64,000 bases of DNA from VXNE01 sp965200505 (lineage in GTDB: Bacteria > Pseudomonadota > Gammaproteobacteria > Pseudomonadales > Azotimanducaceae), in the NCBI GenBank assembly GCA_965200505.1, contig OZ241343.1, positions 1 through 64,000 on the forward strand. Direction: 5' to 3'. The notes beneath the pieces were generated by a model that worked only from the letters and a program-made list of their open reading frames with translations, did no database searches and was not told the origin of the DNA. Both the position numbers and the translations under genes were made by a program. Shown here piece after piece: positions 46,998 through 54,398 of this stretch (positions are counted from its first letter, which is position 1; every line of letters starts with the position of its first letter).

Positions 46998-47196
46998 CCG
47001 TTGCGGCCGCGCGGCGCTGGCTTGGCGTGTGGCGGATTCGCCCGTCGCCGGTGGTGAGCGGTCCCGGATAGCTCATACCTTTCGCCCCTGCCCCGCCCGA
47101 AGCAGGTAGCCAATCCCGAAAACCGACTACCGCCTTTCGGCGTGTGGAGTTGCCCGTTCGGGCGGATGCCTGCCTTGGCCGGGCAAAAGCGCCACA

Positions 47197-47466
47197 GTGG
47201 CGTTTATCGCCGAGCCCCCGGAAGCCCCAAGGCCCCGCCCAGTTGGGAACACCATCGTGGCGCGCGATCTCCGGGCCAAGCCCCACGACGGCGAGCACAC
47301 ACACATTCGCCATATCAACGGGAAGCCGCTGGACTGCCGGCCGCGCAACCTCGTGCTTCTAACCGAACGGGAACATTGGGCGTTGCACTCTGACAAGCGC
47401 CGCAAGGCTAGGAAGAAAGCACCGCGGATGGCACGGCAGGGGGTAGGACTGCAACGGAGAAAGTGA
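47197..47466 (+). CDS. HNH endonuclease, convergent with paralogue 5
   Basis: The protein has 89 residues with a GTG start (MAFIAEPPEAPRPRPVGNTI). HNH residues lie in HIRHINGKPLDCRPRNLVLL and TEREHWALH, followed by a basic tail (SDKRRKARKKAPRMARQGV). This is the least damaged stand-alone copy. In the copy at 40 kb an extra A, and in the one at 50 kb a missing C, break the same frame. The stop is 56 bp from the peptidase stop. Confidence 0.65.
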   Translation: MAFIAEPPEAPRPRPVGNTIVARDLRAKPHDGEHTHIRHINGKPLDCRPRNLVLLTEREHWALHSDKRRKARKKAPRMARQGVGLQRRK

Positions 47467-47524
47467 GCTCGCCAAAGGTGTCTAGGAAGGCGTGTGAGTC
47501 GGTTTAAGGTGTGTTGGCGGTGTC
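47466..47524. terminator. 3'-flank repeat between the HNH gene and paralogue 5
   Basis: GAGCTCGCCAAAGGTGTCTA and, 25 nt on, TTGGCGGTGTCAC. Same flank as after paralogues 1-3, in inverted orientation. One arm is mutated, so the pairing is imperfect. It probably serves both convergent genes. Confidence 0.45.
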
Positions 47525-49070
47525 ACTCCATCGGCGTTGTGTCCGTTGCTTCGCCACCTTCCAAAAGCATCTTTCGCCAACCGTGGAAGAAACCGCGGCA
47601 AAGGTACGCCGGGCAATCGTCGGTGATTGTGACCGTGAATGTCTGCGTTGTCTGCCGGCCGTGGTAGTCTGTCCGCACGGTCACTTCCGCTTCGCCGGCG
47701 GCCACCGCGGTAATGACAAGGCGACCATCGCGCACGGCCACACGCGCCACGTCGGGTTTGTTGGATGCAACTGTGAAAGAGACTGCCGACAGTGCAGGGC
47801 CGATGTAGTAAGACGCCAAGTTGATCGCCGTTTCGCCTTCCTCTGTGGAAACCGCATCGCGCAAGGTGATTGCCCGTGTCGCCAAACCTTGAACCACGTT
47901 GACGGTGAACGTCTGCTCGGCGCTTTGCCCGTCGGGCGCGGTGGCGGTCACGGTGACTTCGGTTCTGCCCGTGGATAATAGCACAAAGAAAAATCCAGGG
48001 CCCAAATCGGGTACTTGAAGGATTTGCACGACGTTGGGATCAGAAACGTCCACCACGCGAAATTCCAAATCTCTAGAGCTAACAAAATAATTGCCGAAAT
48101 AAACAAAGTTATTGTTTCTTTCTTCGCTCGTAATGCTATTGGCATCTTCGACGAAATAGTCGATGTTCTCAATTTCCCTAACGCTTACGCGGGTGAATTC
48201 CCGAAGCCACTTTTGGAAATCACCGGTCAAAGGTTGTATGTGTGCATCAATGTAAGCAAAATAATTTTCTCCATACAAATAGTCACCGGAACGAAGAAAC
48301 TCTTTAGTGCCTAAAACAACGTCAAAATGCTTCTCGAACAGAAAGCGGACAGCCAAGTAAGGCCATCCGTATATCCTTTCCCCTCGATCAGCACCATAAC
48401 TGGTTTTGGAAACGCTATTTAAGTCCGGCAACTCAGAGCCATCACCAATTAGTCTAATGGCGAAATCGTTAACAAGGTTCCCCAGGCTAATGTATTCGGC
48501 TAGACCTTCCGACCACCATCTAACTGAATAGTTACCAGCCTTGACAAAGCGGCCGTCTAGATAGTGTACATATTCATGCTCCAAACTAGAAGTTTGCCTT
48601 AACTCCGTAACATCATCATGGTAATACACTATAGAGCGAGCAGTATTGTTGGGATCAAAGGAATCTCCCTCGACATAGAATCCGGTCCCTGTTCTATCGT
48701 AGCCAAAAAGCTCCAAAGAGTATTTTGTAAAGTTTTCGTAGCTGTTGAAAACTATCGCTTCCACATGGTCGTTTTGATCGCCTTCCACGGGGTTATCCGG
48801 GCTGGTTCTCAACTTGGCGTGAAAACGATCATCCACCTCCTTTAGGATGCCGCAACCCTCCTCCATTTGCGCTTGCGTCATGCTTTGTGTGCGAAAAGTC
48901 ACGGGCACTTGGGCGCACTCATGCACTTGGGGCAAGACCTCTCGCACCCGCGCATCATCCACTTGATGCAACGGCCGTATGTCGTCAATGCTCAACACAT
49001 GCGCCGCGGCCCAGTTTGGAAAGAGCACCGCCGCGCCCAGTGCGAGCGTGGCGATGGTGGCGCGTTTCAT
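47523..49070 (-). CDS. Secreted M9-type metallopeptidase, paralogue 5
   Basis: The protein has 515 residues with an ATG start after CGGAGACTCGCACC. Type II N-terminus. Zinc site: HEYVH (H165, E166, H169) and E188 in WWSEGLAEYI. The middle segment (ENIDYFVEDANSITSEERNN) is unique. The C-terminal half (DGQSAEQTFTVNVVQGLATR, then SNKPDVARVAVRDG) is of the paralogue 7 type. The tail reads CPAYLCRGFFHGWRKMLLE. It is a mosaic of paralogue 4/6-like front and 7-like back. Confidence 0.82.
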   Translation of the reverse strand: MKRATIATLALGAAVLFPNWAAAHVLSIDDIRPLHQVDDARVREVLPQVHECAQVPVTFRTQSMTQAQMEEGCGILKEVDDRFHAKLRTSPDNPVEGDQNDHVEAIVFNSYENFTKYSLELFGYDRTGTGFYVEGDSFDPNNTARSIVYYHDDVTELRQTSSLEHEYVHYLDGRFVKAGNYSVRWWSEGLAEYISLGNLVNDFAIRLIGDGSELPDLNSVSKTSYGADRGERIYGWPYLAVRFLFEKHFDVVLGTKEFLRSGDYLYGENYFAYIDAHIQPLTGDFQKWLREFTRVSVREIENIDYFVEDANSITSEERNNNFVYFGNYFVSSRDLEFRVVDVSDPNVVQILQVPDLGPGFFFVLLSTGRTEVTVTATAPDGQSAEQTFTVNVVQGLATRAITLRDAVSTEEGETAINLASYYIGPALSAVSFTVASNKPDVARVAVRDGRLVITAVAAGEAEVTVRTDYHGRQTTQTFTVTITDDCPAYLCRGFFHGWRKMLLEGGEATDTTPME

Positions 49071-49129
49071 GGTGCGAGTCTCCGTAGTCGGTTTGGCACC
49101 GCTCGCCCCCCGGCAAGCGGAATCCGCCG

Positions 49130-49158
49130 AAAGTAGCTGGCCCAGCCGGTCGCGTCAA
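49130..49158 (-). promoter_or_regulatory. Shared promoter cassette for paralogue 5
   Basis: Minus strand TTGACG (49158-49153), 17 bp, TACTTT (49135-49130), 59 bp before the ATG. Confidence 0.75.
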
Positions 49159-49322
49159 CGGGTTCGGCCGCCACGGGCCGCGGCGGGGGCGGATGGGGGC
49201 CGCGCCCGAATCTGATCGAATCCGCGACACGCCCCGTCTTCGATGGCGGCCGGGGCCGGATCCGGCATGTCGGCCACCGTGGCCGATTTCAGCGGCACAC
49301 CCCTGACGTTCCGCATGGCCGT

Positions 49323-49371
49323 CTGAGAGCCCTTTCCCGAACCTAGGCGAATCGCATGGGGGTTTTGCCCC
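49323..49371 (+). repeat. Palindromic spacer repeat
   Basis: TGAGAGCCCTTTCCCGAACC then TAGGCGAATCGCATGGGGGT. It is the inverted counterpart of copies 1 and 2 in the left arm. Confidence 0.6.
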
Positions 49372-49856
49372 TTGCGCGGCCGCGTCGCGTGATCCCGAGA
49401 CGGTTCACGGGCCGCCGCCCCGGCGCTTGGCGGGGGACGTGGTTTGCGGGCGAGCCAGTGAGCCTGTTTGACGGCCTGCCGCAATCGTCGTGCCCGCCTC
49501 GGCCCCGCCGGCGGGTTGATACGCACCCCTCCCCGGCCGCTGGATTGAACCGGCCCCAGCCGGCCATCCTCGCGGGGCTTATGGGCCTCGCGCCGCCTTT
49601 GGTGGCGGATCCGCCCACGCGGGGCATGTCGGCCACCGTGGCCGCCCCAGACGCCCTGCTTGCCATCTGAACCTGGGCAATCCCGCAAGGGGGTTCAGGA
49701 GGCGCGGCGTCAGGGTGCGCCACGGGGCCGAAGGGTGCGTTTCAACGACCGTCCCCGGTTCGGCCGGCGTCCATCGCTCCCAATTGATCGGATTCCGGGC
49801 AATTCCGGCCGCCGGGCGGGTTCGGCGGATTCCGGCCACACGCGCCCAGACGCCCC

Positions 49857-50258
49857 GTGACGCCGTCTAAGCGCCGTTTCGCGGACCTAGGCGATCCACA
49901 CAAGGGGTTTTCGCTCCCGTTGCGGCCGCGCGGCGCTGGCTTGGCGTGTCGGCGACGGTTCCCGGATCGCCCACAACCTTTCGGCGCGTGGAGTTGCCCG
50001 TTCGGGCGGTTGCCTGCCTTGGCCGGGCAAATGTGCCACAGTGGCGTTTATCGCCGAGCCCCGGAAGCCCCAAGGCCCCGCCCAGTTGGGAACACCATCG
50101 CCGCGCGCGGTCTCCGGGCCAAGCCCCACGACGGCGAGCGCACAAACATTCACCATGTGAACGGAGACAGACTCGATTGCCGGCCCAAGAACCTAGTTTT
50201 GCTGACAGAGAGGGAACACGATGCGTTGCACTCTGACAAGCACCGCGGCAAGGGTTAG
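49857..50258 (+). CDS. HNH endonuclease, stop overlaps paralogue 6
   Basis: The HNH module lies at the C-terminus (HHVNGDRLDCRPKNLVLLTE, REHDALHSDKHRGKG), very close at DNA level to the copy at 1.24-1.33 kb. The 133-residue frame extends N-terminally through repeat DNA, but the frame differs there from the sister copies, so the true start may be further in. The stop overlaps the stop of the convergent peptidase by 4 bp, as in the copy at 1.3 kb. Confidence 0.6.
   Translation: MTPSKRRFADLGDPHKGFSLPLRPRGAGLACRRRFPDRPQPFGAWSCPFGRLPALAGQMCHSGVYRRAPEAPRPRPVGNTIAARGLRAKPHDGERTNIHHVNGDRLDCRPKNLVLLTEREHDALHSDKHRGKG
49868..49917 (+). repeat. Palindromic spacer repeat
   Basis: TAAGCGCCGTTTCGCGGACC then TAGGCGATCCACACAAGGGG. 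It is identical to the copy at 52265-52314. Confidence 0.6.
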
Positions 50259-51826
50259 TCAGTCTCCGTTGCCGGCAACGCCTGCCCATCTTCCAAAAGC
50301 AGCCATCGCCAACCGTGGAAGAAACCGCGGCATAGGTAGGATGGGCAATCGTCGGTGATTGTGACCGTGAATGTCTGCGTTGTCTGCCGGCCGTAGTAGT
50401 CTGTCCGCACGGTCACTTCCGCTTCGCCCACCGCCACCGCGGTAATGATTACGCGACCATCGCGCACCGCCACACGCGCCACGTCGGCATCGTTCGATTC
50501 CGCAGTGAATTCAACTTCGCTCAAGGCAGGGCCGGAGAAGTAGGATGCCAAGTTGATTGCCGTTGTGCCTTCCTCTGTGGACACCGCATCGCGCAAGGTG
50601 ATTGCCTTCGATTGCAGGGCTTCAACCACGTTGACGATGAATGTCTGCTCGGCGCTGTCGCCGTTGGGCGCGGTGGCGGTCACGGTGACTTCCACGGTTC
50701 CCAAAGCGCCGGTTCCGTGTTGTAGATACAATCTACCGTGGTCGTAGTCCACGGCAACTATTACTATCTCAGAGAAGAGCCAATCCCAAACGTTGCTTTC
50801 GTCGACGTCGTAGGGAACGGATAACGACACCGTGTATGTTACTTCACTTTGCGACGTGCGGAAGTAGTTTGCCAAGTTGATGATGGCCGGCCACCCGCCG
50901 CCATGTGTCCCATCTTCAAAGATCGTGACTGGCTCAATCTGCCGTGGTATGGTCACGGGGACAAACTCTCTAAGCCACCTATGGAAATCGTCCGTCAAAA
51001 GTTGTATGAATGCATCAAAGTAAGTGGTGAAATCATCATAACGCCCGGAGCGAAAAATCTCTTTAATGTCTAGAACAACATCAAAATGTTTCTCAAATAA
51101 GAAGCGGACAGCCAAATAACTCCACTTGTACAGCTGGTCTATCCCCGTGTTATGGTCAACCTCAAAAATATCGTACAAGGATAGCAAATCAGAACCATCA
51201 CCAATAAGGCTGATGGCGACGTTGTTAACAACGTCTCCCAAAGCGATATATACGGCCAGACCTTCTGCCCATATTATTTCCCAGTTATTGCCCAAATGAA
51301 TAAAGCGGCCGTCCAAATAATGCACGTATTCATGCTCTAAACCAAAACTGAGTCTTATCTCGCTGTTATCGTCAGTTTTATATACAAAGATGCGGGCGGT
51401 ATTGTGGGGGTCATAAGAATCTCCCTCTGCATAGAATCCACTGGATCGGGCGTTAAATCCAAAGAGCTCCAAAGAGTATTTTAGGAAGTTTTCGCGGCTG
51501 TTAAAAACTATTGCTTCTACACGGTCGTTTTGATCCCCTTCCACGGGGTTGTCGGGGCTGGTTCTCAACTTGGCGTGAAAACGATCATCCACCTCCTTTA
51601 GGATGCCGCAACCCTCCTCCATTTGCGCTTGCGTCATGCTCTGTGTGCGGAAAGTCACAGGCACTTGGATGCACTCATGCGTTTGCGGCAAAACCTCTCG
51701 CACCCGCGCATCATCCACTTGATGCAACGGCGATATGTCGTCAATGCTTAAGACGTGCGCCGCGGCCCAGTTTGGAAAGAGCATCGCCGCGCCCAGTGCG
51801 AGCGTGGCGATGGTGGCGCGGTTCAT
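50255..51826 (-). CDS. Secreted M9-type metallopeptidase, paralogue 6
   Basis: The protein has 523 residues with an ATG start. Type II N-terminus identical to paralogue 4 for nearly 100 residues. Zinc site: HEYVH (H165, E166, H169) and E188 in WAEGLAVYI. The middle (GGWPAIINLANYFRTSQSEV, YDHGRLYLQHGTGALG) matches paralogue 2 almost exactly although the fronts differ, which is clear evidence of recombination. The C-terminus is slightly shorter (PATETD) because the convergent HNH gene replaces the usual 3' flank. Confidence 0.82.
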   Translation of the reverse strand: MNRATIATLALGAAMLFPNWAAAHVLSIDDISPLHQVDDARVREVLPQTHECIQVPVTFRTQSMTQAQMEEGCGILKEVDDRFHAKLRTSPDNPVEGDQNDRVEAIVFNSRENFLKYSLELFGFNARSSGFYAEGDSYDPHNTARIFVYKTDDNSEIRLSFGLEHEYVHYLDGRFIHLGNNWEIIWAEGLAVYIALGDVVNNVAISLIGDGSDLLSLYDIFEVDHNTGIDQLYKWSYLAVRFLFEKHFDVVLDIKEIFRSGRYDDFTTYFDAFIQLLTDDFHRWLREFVPVTIPRQIEPVTIFEDGTHGGGWPAIINLANYFRTSQSEVTYTVSLSVPYDVDESNVWDWLFSEIVIVAVDYDHGRLYLQHGTGALGTVEVTVTATAPNGDSAEQTFIVNVVEALQSKAITLRDAVSTEEGTTAINLASYFSGPALSEVEFTAESNDADVARVAVRDGRVIITAVAVGEAEVTVRTDYYGRQTTQTFTVTITDDCPSYLCRGFFHGWRWLLLEDGQALPATETD

Positions 51827-51885
51827 GGTGCGAGTCTCCGTAGTCGGTTCGGCACCGCTCGCCCCCCGGCAAGCGGAATCCGCCG

Positions 51886-51914
51886 AAAGTAGCTGGCCCA
51901 GCCGGTCGCGTCAA
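51886..51914 (-). promoter_or_regulatory. Shared promoter cassette for paralogue 6
   Basis: Minus strand TTGACG (51914-51909), 17 bp, TACTTT (51891-51886), 59 bp before the ATG. Confidence 0.75.
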
Positions 51915-52253
51915 CGGGTTCGGCCGCCACGGGCCGCGGCGGGGGCGGATGGGGGCCGCGCCCGAATCTGATCGAATCCGCGACACGCCCCGTCTTCAAT
52001 GGCGGATCCGCCCACGCGGGGCATATCGGCCACCGTGGCCGCCCCAGACGCCCTGCATGCCATCTGAACCTGGGCAATCCCGCAAGGGGGTTCAGGAGGC
52101 GCGGCGTCAGGGTGCGCCACGGGGCCGAAGGGTGCGTTTCAACGACCGTCCCCGGTTCGGCCCGCGTCCATCGCTCCCAATTGATCGGATTCCGGGCAAT
52201 TCCGGCCGCCGGGCGGGTTCGGCGGATTCCGGCCACACGCGCCCAGACGCCCC

Positions 52254-52700
52254 GTGACGCCGTCTAAGCGCCGTTTCGCGGACCTAGGCGATCCACACAA
52301 GGGGTTTTCGCTCCCGTTGCGGCCGCGCGGCGCTGGGCTTGGCGTGTCGGCGACGGTTCCCGGATCGCCCACAACCTTTCGCCGTGTGGAGTTGTCCGTT
52401 CGGGCGGTTGCCTGCCTTGGCCGGGCAAATGCGCCTCAGCGGCGTTTATCGCCGAGCCCCCGGAAGCCCCAAGGCCCCGCCCAGTTGGGGAACGCCATCG
52501 CCGCGTGCTGCCTCCGGGCCAAGCCGCACGACGGCGAGCGCTCGCACATTCACCATGTGAACGGAGACAGACTCGATTGCCGGCCCAGAAACCTCGTGCT
52601 GCTGACCGGCCGCCAACACATGACGCTTGAATCTGACAAGCGCGGGCGCAAGGCACGGCGGATGGCACGGCAAGGGTCAGCACTGCAACGGAGAAAGTGA
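52254..52700 (+). CDS. HNH endonuclease, convergent with paralogue 7
   Basis: The 148-residue frame has its HNH residues in HIHHVNGDRLDCRPRNLVLL. The final conserved segment is changed: TGRQHMTLESDK replaces TEREHDALHSDK, so the last His of the ALH motif is lost and activity may be impaired. A basic tail (GRKARRMARQGSALQRRK) follows. The N-terminal part agrees with the copy at 40 kb. The stop is 57 bp from the peptidase stop. Confidence 0.6.
   Translation: MTPSKRRFADLGDPHKGFSLPLRPRGAGLGVSATVPGSPTTFRRVELSVRAVACLGRANAPQRRLSPSPRKPQGPAQLGNAIAACCLRAKPHDGERSHIHHVNGDRLDCRPRNLVLLTGRQHMTLESDKRGRKARRMARQGSALQRRK
52265..52314 (+). repeat. Palindromic spacer repeat
   Basis: TAAGCGCCGTTTCGCGGACC then TAGGCGATCCACACAAGGGG. 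It lies within the 5' part of the HNH frame. Confidence 0.6.
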
Positions 52701-52765
52701 CACCGCCAAAGGTGTCTAGGAAGGCGTGTGGGCCTGTTTGATGGTACTTGGCGGGGTCACTCTGT
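52698..52765. terminator. 3'-flank repeat between the HNH gene and paralogue 7
   Basis: GTGACACCGCCAAAGG and, ~40 nt on, CTTGGCGGGGTCAC form imperfect arms. Same position and orientation as at 47.47 kb. Confidence 0.5.
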
Positions 52766-54322
52766 CGGCGTTGTCTCTGTCGCCGCCGCCTGCCCATCTT
52801 CCAAAAGCAGCCGCCGCCAACCATTGAAGAAACCGCGGCAAAGGTACGCCGGGCAATCGTCGATGATTGTGACCGTGAATGTCTGCGTTGTGATCCCGCC
52901 GTAGTAGTCTGTCCGCACTGTCACTTCCGCTTCGCCGGCGGCCACCGCGGTAATGATTAGGCGGCCATCGCGCACGGCCACACGCGCCACGTCGGGTTTG
53001 TTGGATGCAACTGTGAATTCAACTTCGCTCAAGGCAGGCCCAGTGTAGTAAGACGCCAAATTTATTGTGGTTTCGCCTTCCTCTGTGGAAACCGCATCGC
53101 GCAAGGTGATTGCCGTTGTCTCCAAACCTTGAACCACGTTGACTGTGAATGTCTGCTCGGCGCTTTGCCCGTCGGGCGCAGTGGCGGTCACGGTGATTTC
53201 CACGGTTCCCAAAGCGCCGGTTCCGGGGCGTAGATATAACACTCTGCCGTCCGGACGGCTTTGGGCACCCGTTAGTATTTCAGAGTAAAACCAATCCTCA
53301 TTGCGCTCGTAGGGAACGGATAGCGACACTGAATATTTCAATTCTTGAAATGAACGGAAGTAGTCAGCCAAGTGGATGATGGCCGGCCAATTGCGGCCAT
53401 ATCGCCCATCATTAAACATGATGACCGGCTCAATTTGTTCAAGCGTAATGGATTCCAAACCCCGCCGCAGCCACCTATGGAAATCGTCCGTCAAAAGGGG
53501 TAGCGTTTCGTCCAAGTAGTCTCTGTAGGCGAGTTCAGAAACCCTACCACTGTCAGTCATGCCTTTGACTACTTGTGGATGCTCATTGAAAAGGTAGTAC
53601 ATAAAAGTATAACCCCAAGCATATGGCAGGATTCCATGCTCATAATCACCCGAAGTAATCAATTCGGGGAGCCTGGGTAGGCTGGAGCCATCGTCAATGC
53701 CAATGTTCGTTACATTACGCACAAGCCAATACCAACCAGTACCAACCCTTGCCGCCACAAGATAGTTAACCAACCCCTCTATCACAACACGACTAACGTA
53801 AACGTCGTTTCTACGAAACCGAAAATCTAGATGGTGTATGTATTCGTGTTCGAGAACCCCCCCGACGTGTCGGTTAAATACAATTCGAGCAATTCGGCCA
53901 TAAGCTCTATAACAACCAATGCAAGCGCCCTCACCATAGACGGTCAAATTGTACTTAGCCGCGTCTTCGTTACTGCTAAAAGCCAGTATCTCTACCGTGA
54001 GCGGATCATCGGCGATGGTGGCCCAATAGGGAACGGGGCTCGCGGGGTCGGTTCCCATCGTGGCGTGAAAAAAATCCTCCGTTTCCTTCAACAGGTTGCA
54101 GGCGGCGTCGAATTCATCCTCTGTCATGTCTTGGGCGCGGAAGGTTGCGGCCACTTGCGGGCAGTCATGCACGATCGGCAGGGTTTCCCGCGTTAGCTGG
54201 TCGTATTCGTCGTTTGTAAGCAACGGCGGCGCGTCGCCGCGGCTTACGACGTGCGCGGCGGCCCAGTTGGGAAAGAGCATCGCCGCGCCCAGTGCGAGCG
54301 TGGCGATGGTGGCGCGTTTCAC
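52757..54322 (-). CDS. Secreted M9-type metallopeptidase, paralogue 7
   Basis: The protein has 521 residues with a GTG start (MKRATIATLALGAAMLFPNW). Type I-like N-terminus (LLTNDEYDQLTRETLPIVHD). Zinc site: HEYIH (H159, E160, H163) and E182 in IEGLVNYL, so the ligands persist although the surrounding residues differ most from the others. The back half (VVQGLETTAITLRDAVSTEE, SNKPDVARVAVRDG) is of the paralogue 5 type. It lacks the shared promoter; only the CGGAGACT leader remains upstream. It may be transcribed with the PPC gene 76 bp upstream. Confidence 0.82.
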   Translation of the reverse strand: MKRATIATLALGAAMLFPNWAAAHVVSRGDAPPLLTNDEYDQLTRETLPIVHDCPQVAATFRAQDMTEDEFDAACNLLKETEDFFHATMGTDPASPVPYWATIADDPLTVEILAFSSNEDAAKYNLTVYGEGACIGCYRAYGRIARIVFNRHVGGVLEHEYIHHLDFRFRRNDVYVSRVVIEGLVNYLVAARVGTGWYWLVRNVTNIGIDDGSSLPRLPELITSGDYEHGILPYAWGYTFMYYLFNEHPQVVKGMTDSGRVSELAYRDYLDETLPLLTDDFHRWLRRGLESITLEQIEPVIMFNDGRYGRNWPAIIHLADYFRSFQELKYSVSLSVPYERNEDWFYSEILTGAQSRPDGRVLYLRPGTGALGTVEITVTATAPDGQSAEQTFTVNVVQGLETTAITLRDAVSTEEGETTINLASYYTGPALSEVEFTVASNKPDVARVAVRDGRLIITAVAAGEAEVTVRTDYYGGITTQTFTVTIIDDCPAYLCRGFFNGWRRLLLEDGQAAATETTPTE

Positions 54323-54398
54323 GGTTCAGTCTCCGTTGTGTGTGAAAGGGAAAGGGGCGGCGAGCGCCCCTTCCCGATTGAACGCCGCAGTGCGGGTA

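Larger units (their letters stand above)
49071..49856. other. Long divergent spacer between paralogue 5 and an HNH gene
   Basis: It holds the promoter cassette, two palindromic repeats (49323-49371 and near 49667-49698) and a ~130-bp block (49.40-49.60 kb) absent from the shorter 51.8-52.25 kb spacer. No gene is convincing, although GC-rich frames stay open by chance. Confidence 0.55.
51500..52560 (-). repeat. Long duplicated block, right arm
   Basis: Inverted counterpart of 40.08-41.14 kb: the 5' part of paralogue 6, promoter cassette, spacer and HNH N-part, differing by few bases. With its partner it forms inverted repeats ~10.4 kb apart that could invert the island between them. The spacer 51827-52253 holds no other gene. 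Confidence 0.75.

Noticed and set aside
35380..52314. Spacer repeats as integron attC sites
   Set aside because: Paired R'/R'' cores of the form RYYYAAC and GTTRRRY are not found, there is no integron integrase, and the genes between them are not a same-strand cassette array.
39934..52700. N-terminal extensions of the HNH frames as a conserved domain
   Set aside because: The extension overlaps repeat elements and its frame differs between copies at 47.2, 49.9 and 52.3 kb. Only the HNH part is reliable.
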